Assembly (NCBI GenBank): GCA_050012355.1
Contig: JBEKHI010000379.1
Location: forward strand, 1-8,042
DNA: 8,042 nt
Origin: JBEKHI01 sp050012355
GTDB lineage: Bacteria; Actinomycetota; Actinomycetes; Streptosporangiales; Streptosporangiaceae
Direction of reading: 5' to 3'
Part shown: positions 1 through 6,181 of the stretch, piece after piece
Layout of the letters: each line of letters opens with the position of its first letter
Numbering within the stretch: the first letter of the stretch is position 1
Made by a program: the position numbers and the translations under genes
The notes under the pieces: generated by a model
The model's input: only the letters and a program-made list of their open reading frames with translations
What the model was told of the DNA's origin: nothing
Databases searched by the model: none

Positions 1-537
1 ACCTTCGACCGGCTGGACACCGACGGCTGCATGTCCACCAACGACACCGTGCTCCTGATGGCTAGCGGAGCGGCGAAAACCAAGCCAGACCTCAACAGCT
101 TCGCCGAGACCCTCACCGACCTGTGCGGAGACCTCGCACGGCAGCTTCAGCTCGACGCCGAGGGCGCCAGCAAGATGATCAGCATCGAGGTCGTCGGCGC
201 CGCCAGCGAAGACGACGCGGTGAAGGCCGGCCGCGCGGTCGCCCGCAGCAACCTGCTCAAGTGCGCGATCGCCGGCGCCGACCCCAACTGGGGCCGGGTG
301 CTGTCCGCCGTCGGCACCACCGACGCGGACTTCGACCCGGACCGGATCAACGTCGCCATCAATGGCATCTGGGTGTGCCGCCACGGCGCGCAGGGCGATG
401 ACCGGGACAAGACCGACCTGAGCGGCCGTGACGTCACCATCACCGTGGACCTGAGCAACGGACCGCACGCCGCCACGATCCTCACCACCGACCTGACCGA
501 GGCGTACGTCCACGAGAACTCGGCCTACTCGACATGA
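1..537 (+). CDS. argJ: ArgJ, glutamate N-acetyltransferase / amino-acid acetyltransferase (3' part only)
   Basis: Cytoplasmic enzyme of the cyclic arginine pathway. It moves the acetyl group from N-acetylornithine to glutamate, and in bifunctional members it also acetylates glutamate from acetyl-CoA. The frame is open from the first base, so the gene starts upstream; 178 codons and a TGA stop are seen. The visible part begins TFDRLDTDGCMSTNDT, a hallmark of the ArgJ beta chain just after the self-cleavage site, and continues with AGADPNWGRVLSAVG (visible residues about 91-105) and the family-typical C-terminal HENSAYST. ArgJ is normally about 385-405 residues and cleaves itself before a threonine. 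That threonine and the alpha chain are outside the window, so catalytic competence cannot be judged. An internal ATG at 31 lies inside the conserved motif and is not the start. The stop overlaps the argB start as ATGA. Confidence 0.96.
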   Translation, partial: TFDRLDTDGCMSTNDTVLLMASGAAKTKPDLNSFAETLTDLCGDLARQLQLDAEGASKMISIEVVGAASEDDAVKAGRAVARSNLLKCAIAGADPNWGRVLSAVGTTDADFDPDRINVAINGIWVCRHGAQGDDRDKTDLSGRDVTITVDLSNGPHAATILTTDLTEAYVHENSAYST

Positions 538-1397
538 CGCCTGAGCTGAAGGCAGCGACCCTGATCGAGGCGCTGCCCTGGCTGAACAGGCTGCACGGTA
601 AGACCGCCGTGATCAAGTACGGCGGCCACGCCATGGCCGATGAGGCGCTGCAGCTGAGCTTCGCCAGCGACCTCGTCTTCCTCCGCCAGGCCGGGCTCCG
701 TCCGGTCGTCGTGCACGGCGGCGGTCCGCAGATCACCGAGGAACTCAGCAAACAGGGCATCGAGTCGAGCTTCACCGCCGGCCTGCGAGTCACCTCAGAA
801 GAGACCATCGACGTGGTCCGGATGGTGCTGGCGGGCAAGGTGAACAAGGACATCGTCGGGCTGGTCAACCGGCACGGCCCGTTCGCCATCGGGCTGTCCG
901 GCGAGGACGCCAATCTGTTCACCGCCATCAGGAAACCGGCGCTCGTCGACGGAGAACCGGTCGACATCGGCCTGGTCGGCGAGATCACCGAGACCGACCC
1001 GGGCGTGGTCACCGCGCTGCTCAACGACGGCCGGATCCCGGTGATCTCATCGATCGCCCGCGGCGAGAACGGCGAGGTCTACAACGTCAACGCCGACACC
1101 GCCGCCGCCGCGCTGGCGGTCGCGCTGGACGCCGTCAAGCTGGTCATCCTCACCGATGTACCCGGCCTGTACCGCGAGTGGCCGACCGACCAGGATCCGA
1201 TCAGCACGATCGACGCGGCCGAGCTCGAGAAGCTGCTACCCGGCCTGCAAACCGGCATGATCCCCAAGATGGAGGCCTGCCTCACGGCGGTCAAGCAGGG
1301 CGTGGCGCAGGCGCACGTCCTTGACGGCCGCCAGCCGCACGCCATCCTGCTGGAAATCTTCACCGACGAGGGCATAGGGACGATGGTGACCCCATGA
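534..1397 (+). CDS. argB: ArgB, N-acetylglutamate kinase
   Basis: Phosphorylates N-acetyl-L-glutamate with ATP to give N-acetylglutamyl 5-phosphate, the second step of arginine synthesis, in the cytoplasm. The 287 residues match the usual length of this amino-acid kinase family. Visible motifs are VIKYGGHAM (about 27-34, with the phosphate-binding lysine K28), HGGGP (61-65), GLRVT (83-87, substrate-binding arginine R85), YNVNAD (183-188, with N184 and D188 matching active-site residues of the family) and MIPKM (242-246, K245). An extra N-terminal stretch of about 20 residues (LIEALPWLNRLHGK) resembles the mobile helix of arginine-inhibited, hexameric kinases, so feedback inhibition by arginine is likely; this is inference from the family. 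The ATG at 534 overlaps the argJ stop (ATGA). No good Shine-Dalgarno is seen, which fits translational coupling to argJ. The gene ends in another ATGA shared with argD. Confidence 0.97.
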   Translation: MTPELKAATLIEALPWLNRLHGKTAVIKYGGHAMADEALQLSFASDLVFLRQAGLRPVVVHGGGPQITEELSKQGIESSFTAGLRVTSEETIDVVRMVLAGKVNKDIVGLVNRHGPFAIGLSGEDANLFTAIRKPALVDGEPVDIGLVGEITETDPGVVTALLNDGRIPVISSIARGENGEVYNVNADTAAAALAVALDAVKLVILTDVPGLYREWPTDQDPISTIDAAELEKLLPGLQTGMIPKMEACLTAVKQGVAQAHVLDGRQPHAILLEIFTDEGIGTMVTP

Positions 1398-2584
1398 ACA
1401 TTAACGACGCCTACCGGCAGCGGTTCGACGCCGCGATGATGCCCAACTACGGGACCCCGCCGCTGACCTTGGCCCGCGGCCAGGGCGCGCGGGTCTGGGA
1501 CGTCGACGGGCGCGAGTACCTCGACCTGATCGCCGGGATCGCGGTCAGCTCACTGGGGCACGCGCATCCGGCCATCGTGGACGCGGTCTCCACCCAGGTC
1601 GCCAACATCGCGCACACCTCCAACCTGTTCCTGCACGAGCCGGAAATCCGCCTCGCCGAGCGGCTCATCAGCCTGGTCAACGCGGACGCCAGGGTGTTCT
1701 TCTGCAACTCGGGGGCCGAGGCCAACGAGGCGGCGATCAAGCTGGTGCGCCGCAAGCATGGTGCGGGCAAGACCGTCATCGTGGCGGCGGAAAGATCGTT
1801 CCACGGCCGCACGATGGGCTCGCTCGCCATCACCGGCAAGGAATCGATCAGGGAGCCGTTCGGCCCGTTTGGCCTCAGCACCAGGTTCGTGCCGTACGGC
1901 GATCCTGGCGCCCTCGCCGAATCGGTTGACGCTGGCACCGCCGCGGTGTTCCTCGAACCAGGTCTCGGCGAAGGGGGAGTGGTCCCGGCCCCGCCCGGCT
2001 ACCCAAAGGCCGCCCGCGAGATAACAGCAAGAAGCGGCGCGACGCTGGTCATAGACGAGATCCAGACCGGCGTCGGCCGCACCGGCAGCTGGTTCGCGTA
2101 TCAGGCCGAGGGGATCACGCCCGACATCATGACCCTCGCCAAGGGCCTGGGCGGCGGGCTGCCGATCGGCGCGACGATCGGCTTCGGCGAGTATGGCACC
2201 GTGTTCGGCGCGGGCGACCATGGCTCGACGTTCGGCGGCAACCCGGTGGCCTGTGCCGCCGCGATGGCCGTACTCGAGACGATCGAGAACGACGGTCTCC
2301 TGGAGAACGTCAAAACCGTCGGCAAGCAGCTGATCCAGGGCATCGCCGCCATTGACCATCCGCTGCTCGTCGGTGTCCGGGGCACCGGCCTGTGGCTAGC
2401 GGCCGTGCTGTCCAGCAACAAAGCCAGCGCTGTTGAAAAGGCCGCCCGCGAGGCAGGCTTTCTGGTGAACGCGGTCCAGCCCGACGCCGTCCGGATCGCC
2501 CCGCCACTCATCCTCACCGAGGCCGAGGCGGGGGAGTTCATCACCGCGTTCCCCGCCATCCTCAACGCAGGAGTCGAGCAATGA
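1394..2584 (+). CDS. argD: ArgD, acetylornithine aminotransferase (PLP enzyme)
   Basis: Pyridoxal-phosphate enzyme that converts N-acetylglutamate semialdehyde and glutamate to N-acetylornithine and 2-oxoglutarate; related enzymes also act on succinyl-diaminopimelate. It has 396 residues, normal for class III aminotransferases. Motifs in order are SGAEANE (106-112, cofactor phosphate site), FHGRT (136-140), DEIQTG (221-226, D221 binding the pyridine nitrogen), TLAKGLGGGLP (247-257, Schiff-base lysine K250), GSTFGGNP (277-284) and VRIAPPL (366-372, likely carboxylate-binding R368). The loop at 188-194 reads EPGLGEGG where many homologues have EPIQGEGG; this position is variable in the family and I do not read it as a defect. 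The start is the ATG at 1394 overlapping the argB stop, with GGTGA a few bases upstream. The stop overlaps the argF start. Confidence 0.97.
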   Translation: MNINDAYRQRFDAAMMPNYGTPPLTLARGQGARVWDVDGREYLDLIAGIAVSSLGHAHPAIVDAVSTQVANIAHTSNLFLHEPEIRLAERLISLVNADARVFFCNSGAEANEAAIKLVRRKHGAGKTVIVAAERSFHGRTMGSLAITGKESIREPFGPFGLSTRFVPYGDPGALAESVDAGTAAVFLEPGLGEGGVVPAPPGYPKAAREITARSGATLVIDEIQTGVGRTGSWFAYQAEGITPDIMTLAKGLGGGLPIGATIGFGEYGTVFGAGDHGSTFGGNPVACAAAMAVLETIENDGLLENVKTVGKQLIQGIAAIDHPLLVGVRGTGLWLAAVLSSNKASAVEKAAREAGFLVNAVQPDAVRIAPPLILTEAEAGEFITAFPAILNAGVEQ

Positions 2585-3480
2585 CCCGCCATTTCCTCCG
2601 TGACGACGACCTGACCCCGGCCGAGCAGACCGAGGTGCTCGAGCTCGCCGCCGACCTGAAGATCGACCCGTTCGGCCGGAAACCACTGGCCGGGCCGAAG
2701 ACGGTGGCGGTCATGTTCGACAAGCCATCACTGCGCACCCGGGTGAGCTTCACCGCCGGCATCGCCGAACTCGGCGGCAACCCGATGGTGATCGATTCGC
2801 AGGCCACGCACATTGGCCGGGGCGAGACGATCGCCGACATCGGCCGGGTGATGTCCGGGCATGTCGCCGCGGTCGCCTGGCGCACCGGCGCGCAGACCAG
2901 GATCGAGGAGCTGGCGTCGACCGCCACCGTCCCGGTGATCAACGCGCTGACCGATGAGTTCCACCCGTGCCAGATCCTCGCCGACCTGCAGACCATCCGC
3001 GAGCGTTTCGGCGGCACCGCGGGCCGTACCCTCACCTACCTCGGCGACGGCGCCAACAACATGGCGCACTCCTACCTGCTCGGCGGCGTCACCGCCGGAA
3101 TGCATGTACGTATCGCCGCACCCGCCGGTTATCACCCCGTTGCCGCCGTAATGGGCAGAGCATCTTCCATTGCCATAACGACGGGTGGCAGTGTCTCGGT
3201 CACCACCGACCCCTCGGCGGCGAAAGGCTCGGACGTGATCGCCACCGACGTGTGGGTGTCGATGGGCCAGGCCGATGAGGCGGAACGGAGGGCCGCGCTC
3301 ACGCCGTTTTGCGTCAATGAAAATCTGGCGTACGGCGCGTTGGTCCTGCACTGTCTCCCAGCCCACCGCGGCGAGGAGATCACGGCCGGCGTGCTCGAGG
3401 CGAGCGGCGCGTGGGATCAGGCGGAGAACCGGCGGCACGCGCAGAAGGCGCTGCTAGCGTGGCTGCTGGAGCGAACATGA
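2581..3480 (+). CDS. argF: ArgF, ornithine carbamoyltransferase (anabolic)
   Basis: Joins ornithine and carbamoyl phosphate to give citrulline; it normally acts as a cytoplasmic trimer. The 299-residue length is typical. The N-terminal carbamoyl-phosphate domain carries SLRTR (50-54), in place of the more common STRTR, and HPCQ (128-131). The C-terminal ornithine domain carries VSMG (226-229) and HCLPAHRG (257-264, with the catalytic cysteine C258). All key residues are present. The start is the ATG at 2581 within an ATGA overlap with argD, and a very good ribosome binding site, AGGAG at 2569-2573, lies 7 bases upstream. This is the clearest Shine-Dalgarno in the operon. Codons 193-203 (about 3157-3189) use several codons that are rare elsewhere here (AGA, TCT, ATT, ATA). 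The stop overlaps argR. Its place in a biosynthetic cluster argues against a catabolic arcB. Confidence 0.97.
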   Translation: MTRHFLRDDDLTPAEQTEVLELAADLKIDPFGRKPLAGPKTVAVMFDKPSLRTRVSFTAGIAELGGNPMVIDSQATHIGRGETIADIGRVMSGHVAAVAWRTGAQTRIEELASTATVPVINALTDEFHPCQILADLQTIRERFGGTAGRTLTYLGDGANNMAHSYLLGGVTAGMHVRIAAPAGYHPVAAVMGRASSIAITTGGSVSVTTDPSAAKGSDVIATDVWVSMGQADEAERRAALTPFCVNENLAYGALVLHCLPAHRGEEITAGVLEASGAWDQAENRRHAQKALLAWLLERT

Positions 3481-3995
3481 CGATACCGATGACGAAGACC
3501 GCCCGGCAGGAGAGAATCGCCGCGATCCTCGCGAAACAGCCGGTCCGCTCTCAAGAGGAGCTCGCCGAGCTGCTGGCCGCGTCCAGCGGGCTGCACGTGA
3601 CCCAGGCCACGCTGTCCCGCGACCTGGACGAGCTGGGCGTGGTGAAGCTGCGCGGCGCGGATGGCGCGCTGGTGTACGCGCTGCCGGGCGCCGAGGCGCG
3701 GCCGGGGCTGACGCTGCCCGGGGGACCGGCGCCGGACGACTCGCGGCTGACGCGGTACTTGAGTGAGTTGCTGACCTCGGCGGAGGCGAGCGCTAACCTC
3801 GTGGTGCTGCGCACTCCGGCCGGGGCGGCCCAGTTCCTCGCGTCGGTGGTCGACCATTCGAGCTGGCCGGCCGTGCTCGGCACGGTGGCCGGGGACGATA
3901 CGGTCCTGGTGATCACCCGCGACCCGGCCGGCGGCGAAGCCATCGCGGCGGAGTTCCTCCGGCTGGCCGGGCGGCGGCGGCCGCACCCCACCTGA
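3477..3995 (+). CDS. argR: ArgR, arginine repressor
   Basis: Arginine-responsive transcription factor. In this family a hexamer bound to L-arginine blocks ARG-box operators of arginine genes. The N-terminal winged helix-turn-helix spans about residues 8-68, with recognition segment TQATLSRDLDELGVVK (42-57; the SRD core contacts DNA in the family). The C-terminal domain, about 88-165, holds GTVAGDDTVLVI (135-146), the oligomerisation and arginine-binding motif, with the aspartate pair D140/D141. The 172-residue length is normal. I chose the ATG at 3477 because it overlaps the argF stop (ATGA) and has GGAG at 3468-3471, 5 bases upstream. The same frame is open back to a GTG at 3411, but that would add 22 low-complexity residues lying over argF. 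A second ATG at 3489 is also possible. Encoding the repressor inside the operon suggests autoregulation, but no operator is visible here. Confidence 0.95.
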   Translation: MTIPMTKTARQERIAAILAKQPVRSQEELAELLAASSGLHVTQATLSRDLDELGVVKLRGADGALVYALPGAEARPGLTLPGGPAPDDSRLTRYLSELLTSAEASANLVVLRTPAGAAQFLASVVDHSSWPAVLGTVAGDDTVLVITRDPAGGEAIAAEFLRLAGRRRPHPT

Positions 3996-4015
3996 ACGTG
4001 TTGACTTGCTGGGGC

Positions 4016-4021
4016 TATGAT
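4016..4021 (+). promoter_or_regulatory. Possible weak -10 element (TATGAT) before argH
   Basis: TATGAT lies in the 57-base gap between argR and argH, 31 bases before the chosen argH start. It fits the sigma-70/HrdB -10 pattern TANNNT well. The best -35 candidate at 18-base spacing (CTGAAC at 3992-3997) matches only three of six positions. TTGACT at 4001-4006 looks like a -35 but is only 9 bases from this -10. If real, the promoter would give argH some transcription independent of the coupled upstream genes. Low confidence. Confidence 0.2.
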
Positions 4022-4040
4022 CCACGTTTCCGATGATCTT

Positions 4041-4046
4041 GAAAGG
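4041..4046 (+). promoter_or_regulatory. Ribosome binding site deciding the argH start
   Basis: GAAAGG sits 6 bases before the ATG at 4053. It supports that start over the in-frame ATG at 4017, which would add 12 residues (MIHVSDDLERQT) not typical of the family, whose members begin close to the LWGGRF motif. Confidence 0.65.
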
Positions 4047-4052
4047 CAGACG

Positions 4053-5465
4053 ATGGCAGACGACGGAGCGACCCGGCTGTGGGGCGGACGGTTTGAGGGC
4101 GGTCCGGCGGACGCGCTCGCCCGGCTGTCACTGAGCGTGCACTTCGACTGGCGGCTCGCCCGGTACGACCTGCGGGGTTCCCGCGCGCACGCCAGGGTGC
4201 TGGCCAGCGCCGGGCTGCTCACCGGCGCGGAGCTCGAGTCCATGCTCAAGGCGCTCGACGACCTGGACACCGCTGTCGAGAACGGCACGTTCCGCCCGGT
4301 GCCCGAGGACGAGGACGTGCATACCGCGCTGGAACGCGGCCTGCTGGAGCGGCTCGGCTCGCTCGGCGGCAAGCTGCGGGCGGGCCGCAGCCGCAATGAC
4401 CAGGTCGCGACCGACCTGCGACTTTACCTGCGCGACCACGCGCGGCTGGTGGTTTCCCGGCTCGCCGAGTTGCAGACCGCGCTCATCGAGACCGCTGGCC
4501 AGGCCGGCGATACGCCCGCGCCGGGGATGACTCATCTGCAGCACGCTCAGCCGGTGCTGTTCGGCCACCAGTTGCTCGCGCACGCGCAGGCGTTCGCCCG
4601 GGACGTGGCGCGGCTGCGCGACTGGGACAAGCGGGCCGCGATCAGCCCGCTCGGGTCCGGCGCGCTGGCCGGCTCGTCGCTGCCGGTCGACCCGGAAGCG
4701 CTCGCTCGGTCGCTCGGCTTCGACGCGGCCGCGCCGAACTCGATGGACGCGGTGGCCGACCGGGATTTCGCGGCCGAATTCTGCTTCGACGCGGCGATGA
4801 TCGGCGTCCACTTGTCTCGCCTCGGCGAGGAGATCGTGCTCTGGTCGTCACAGGAGTTCGGCTGGATCGAGATCGACGACGCCTACGCCACCGGGTCATC
4901 GATCATGCCGCAGAAGAAGAACCCGGATGTCGCCGAGCTGGCCCGCGGCAAGGCCGGACGGCTGATCGGCGGGCTGATGACCTTGCTCACGGTGCTGAAG
5001 GGCCTGCCGCTCACGTATAACCGGGACCTGCAAGAGGACAAGGAGCCGGTCTTCGACGCGGTGGACACGCTGCTGCTGGTGCTGCCTGCCATGGCCGGGC
5101 TGATCGCGACGCTGCGGATCAACGCGCCGCGGCTGGCGGCGGCCGCGCCCCGGGGGTTCACGCTGGCCACCGACCTGGCGGAGTACCTGGTGAGGCGGGG
5201 CGTGCCGTTCCGCGACGCGCACGAGATCGTCGGGCACCTGGTGGTGTGGTGCCAGGTTCAGGATGTCGACCTGGATCAGGTGGACGACGCCGACCTGGCC
5301 AAGATCTCGCCGCACCTGACGCCGGACGTCCGGTCGGTGCTGACGGTGCCGGGGGCACTGGAAGCGCGTTCTGGCTTCGGGTCGACGGCGCCGTCGCGGG
5401 TGGCTGAGCAGGCGAGTGCGCTGCGGGCGATCGTGGACGAAGACGCGGCGTGGGCGGCGTCCTAG
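4053..5465 (+). CDS. argH: ArgH, argininosuccinate lyase
   Basis: Splits argininosuccinate into arginine and fumarate, the last step of arginine synthesis. It belongs to the fumarase/aspartase superfamily and is normally a cytoplasmic tetramer. From the ATG at 4053 it has 470 residues, the family norm. Landmarks are LWGGRF (9-14), GRSRNDQVATD (111-121, substrate binding), THLQHAQP (160-167, active-site Thr/His region) and the superfamily signature GSSIMPQKKNP (281-291), on the flexible loop that carries the catalytic serine. The C-terminal GSTAPSRV (443-450) is also usual. It is the first gene after argJBDFR that is not joined by an ATGA overlap: a 57-base gap precedes it, with its own ribosome binding site. 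argG, which makes its substrate, is not next to it. The last 16 bases overlap the glycosylase gene, so the two are probably translationally coupled. Confidence 0.97.
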   Translation: MADDGATRLWGGRFEGGPADALARLSLSVHFDWRLARYDLRGSRAHARVLASAGLLTGAELESMLKALDDLDTAVENGTFRPVPEDEDVHTALERGLLERLGSLGGKLRAGRSRNDQVATDLRLYLRDHARLVVSRLAELQTALIETAGQAGDTPAPGMTHLQHAQPVLFGHQLLAHAQAFARDVARLRDWDKRAAISPLGSGALAGSSLPVDPEALARSLGFDAAAPNSMDAVADRDFAAEFCFDAAMIGVHLSRLGEEIVLWSSQEFGWIEIDDAYATGSSIMPQKKNPDVAELARGKAGRLIGGLMTLLTVLKGLPLTYNRDLQEDKEPVFDAVDTLLLVLPAMAGLIATLRINAPRLAAAAPRGFTLATDLAEYLVRRGVPFRDAHEIVGHLVVWCQVQDVDLDQVDDADLAKISPHLTPDVRSVLTVPGALEARSGFGSTAPSRVAEQASALRAIVDEDAAWAAS

Positions 5466-6055
5466 CCTCGTTCCTCGATCGGCCGTCCGTCGAGGTCGCG
5501 CCTTCGCTGCTCGGCTGTGTCCTGTGGCACGGTGAGGTCGCGGTGCGGCTGACCGAGGTGGAGGCCTACGAGGGCTTTTCCGACCCGGCGTCGCACGCGT
5601 ACCGCGGGCAGACCCCGCGCAACGCTGTGATGTTCGGGCCGCCGGGGTACGCGTACGTCTACTTCACGTACGGGATGCACTTTTGCGTGAACCTGGTCTG
5701 CATGCCGGTTGGGGTGCCGTCGGCGGTGCTGCTGCGGGCCGGCGAGATCGTCGCGGGCGTCCCCGTCGCGCGGTCGCGGCGCGGTCCGGCGGTTTCCGAC
5801 CGTGACCTGGCCCGCGGCCCGGCCCGGCTGTGCCAGGCACTAGGCATCGACCGGTCGCAGAACGGCGCGTCGGTGCTCGACCCCGCGAGCCCGCTCCGCC
5901 TGGAATCTCCGGCCGCGCCGGTTGCCGCCCCAGTGCGCAGCGGGCCGCGGGTCGGTATCCGGGAAGCGGCCGACATCCCCTGGCGCTTCTGGCTAGACGG
6001 CGACCCCACAGTCTCCCCCTACCGCCCCTGGGTCCCCAAGCCCCGCCGCGTCTGA
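5450..6055 (+). CDS. mpg: AAG/MPG-type 3-methyladenine (alkyladenine) DNA glycosylase
   Basis: Base-excision repair enzyme that releases alkylated or deaminated purines, such as 3-methyladenine and hypoxanthine, from DNA. It belongs to the AAG/MPG fold (Pur_DNA_glyco family), unrelated to AlkA or Tag. The 201 residues fit the bacterial family. Residues aligning with human AAG are present: the general-base glutamate E38 and stacking Y40 in TEVEAYEG (35-42), H49 in SHAYRGQTPRN, the DNA-intercalating tyrosine position Y74 in YFTYGMHFCVN, N81, and R96 in LLRAGE. The start is taken as the GTG at 5450, inside the last 16 bases of argH; the residues that follow (FLDRPSVEVAPSLLG) match the usual N-terminus. 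Only a weak GGACGA lies upstream, so translation probably depends on argH. This neighbour relation with argH and tyrS is known from other actinobacteria, and the repair role has no obvious link to arginine. Confidence 0.93.
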   Translation: MGGVLASFLDRPSVEVAPSLLGCVLWHGEVAVRLTEVEAYEGFSDPASHAYRGQTPRNAVMFGPPGYAYVYFTYGMHFCVNLVCMPVGVPSAVLLRAGEIVAGVPVARSRRGPAVSDRDLARGPARLCQALGIDRSQNGASVLDPASPLRLESPAAPVAAPVRSGPRVGIREAADIPWRFWLDGDPTVSPYRPWVPKPRRV

Positions 6056-6065
6056 GCCGGGCACC

Positions 6066-6113
6066 ATGGATGGCCCATCGCTGGCGCTATGGGCCCAGCG
6101 GTGGGACATCCAT
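6066..6113 (+). terminator. Long hairpin, likely terminator of the arg/glycosylase transcript
   Basis: Arms 6066-6084 and 6095-6113 pair over 19 positions: 17 Watson-Crick pairs, one G-U pair and one G/A mismatch, around a 10-base loop. It starts 10 bases after the glycosylase stop and ends 68 bases before tyrS. No T-run follows, so it is not a classic intrinsic terminator; hairpins without a T-tail are common at actinobacterial 3' ends. It could instead be an operator or part of a tyrS leader. A weaker, mutually exclusive fold exists (6087-6092 with 6110-6115, and 6094-6097 with 6102-6105). Confidence 0.5.
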
Positions 6114-6181
6114 AGGGCTGGCGGACGCCGCCGGGCGAAAGCATTACCCCTTTGGTGAGTTGGCGTGGCAGCATTCTTGCC

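Noticed and set aside
3411..3476. Upstream GTG extension of argR
   Set aside because: It would add 22 alanine- and glycine-rich residues over the argF 3' end. The ATG at 3477 has a GGAG site and repeats the ATGA overlap used at the other junctions.
4001..4029. TTGACT at 4001 as the -35 of an argH promoter
   Set aside because: No acceptable -10 lies 16-18 bases downstream; TATGAT is only 9 bases away, too close for a sigma-70 type promoter.
4017..4052. Longer argH start at ATG 4017
   Set aside because: The extra 12 residues are not typical of the family, and the better ribosome binding site (GAAAGG) serves the ATG at 4053.
3996..4052. Search for an ARG-box operator between argR and argH
   Set aside because: No AT-rich paired 18-20 base ARG-box-like palindrome is visible; the operator is more likely before argC, outside the window.
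4128..4811. Minus-strand open frame of 227 codons opposite argH
   Set aside because: Same effect of high GC; it is entirely inside argH, with low-complexity composition and no domain.
6056..6181. T-box riboswitch before tyrS
   Set aside because: The gap is only 126 bases, and I see neither the T-box conserved sequence nor a specifier-loop arrangement, only the palindrome.
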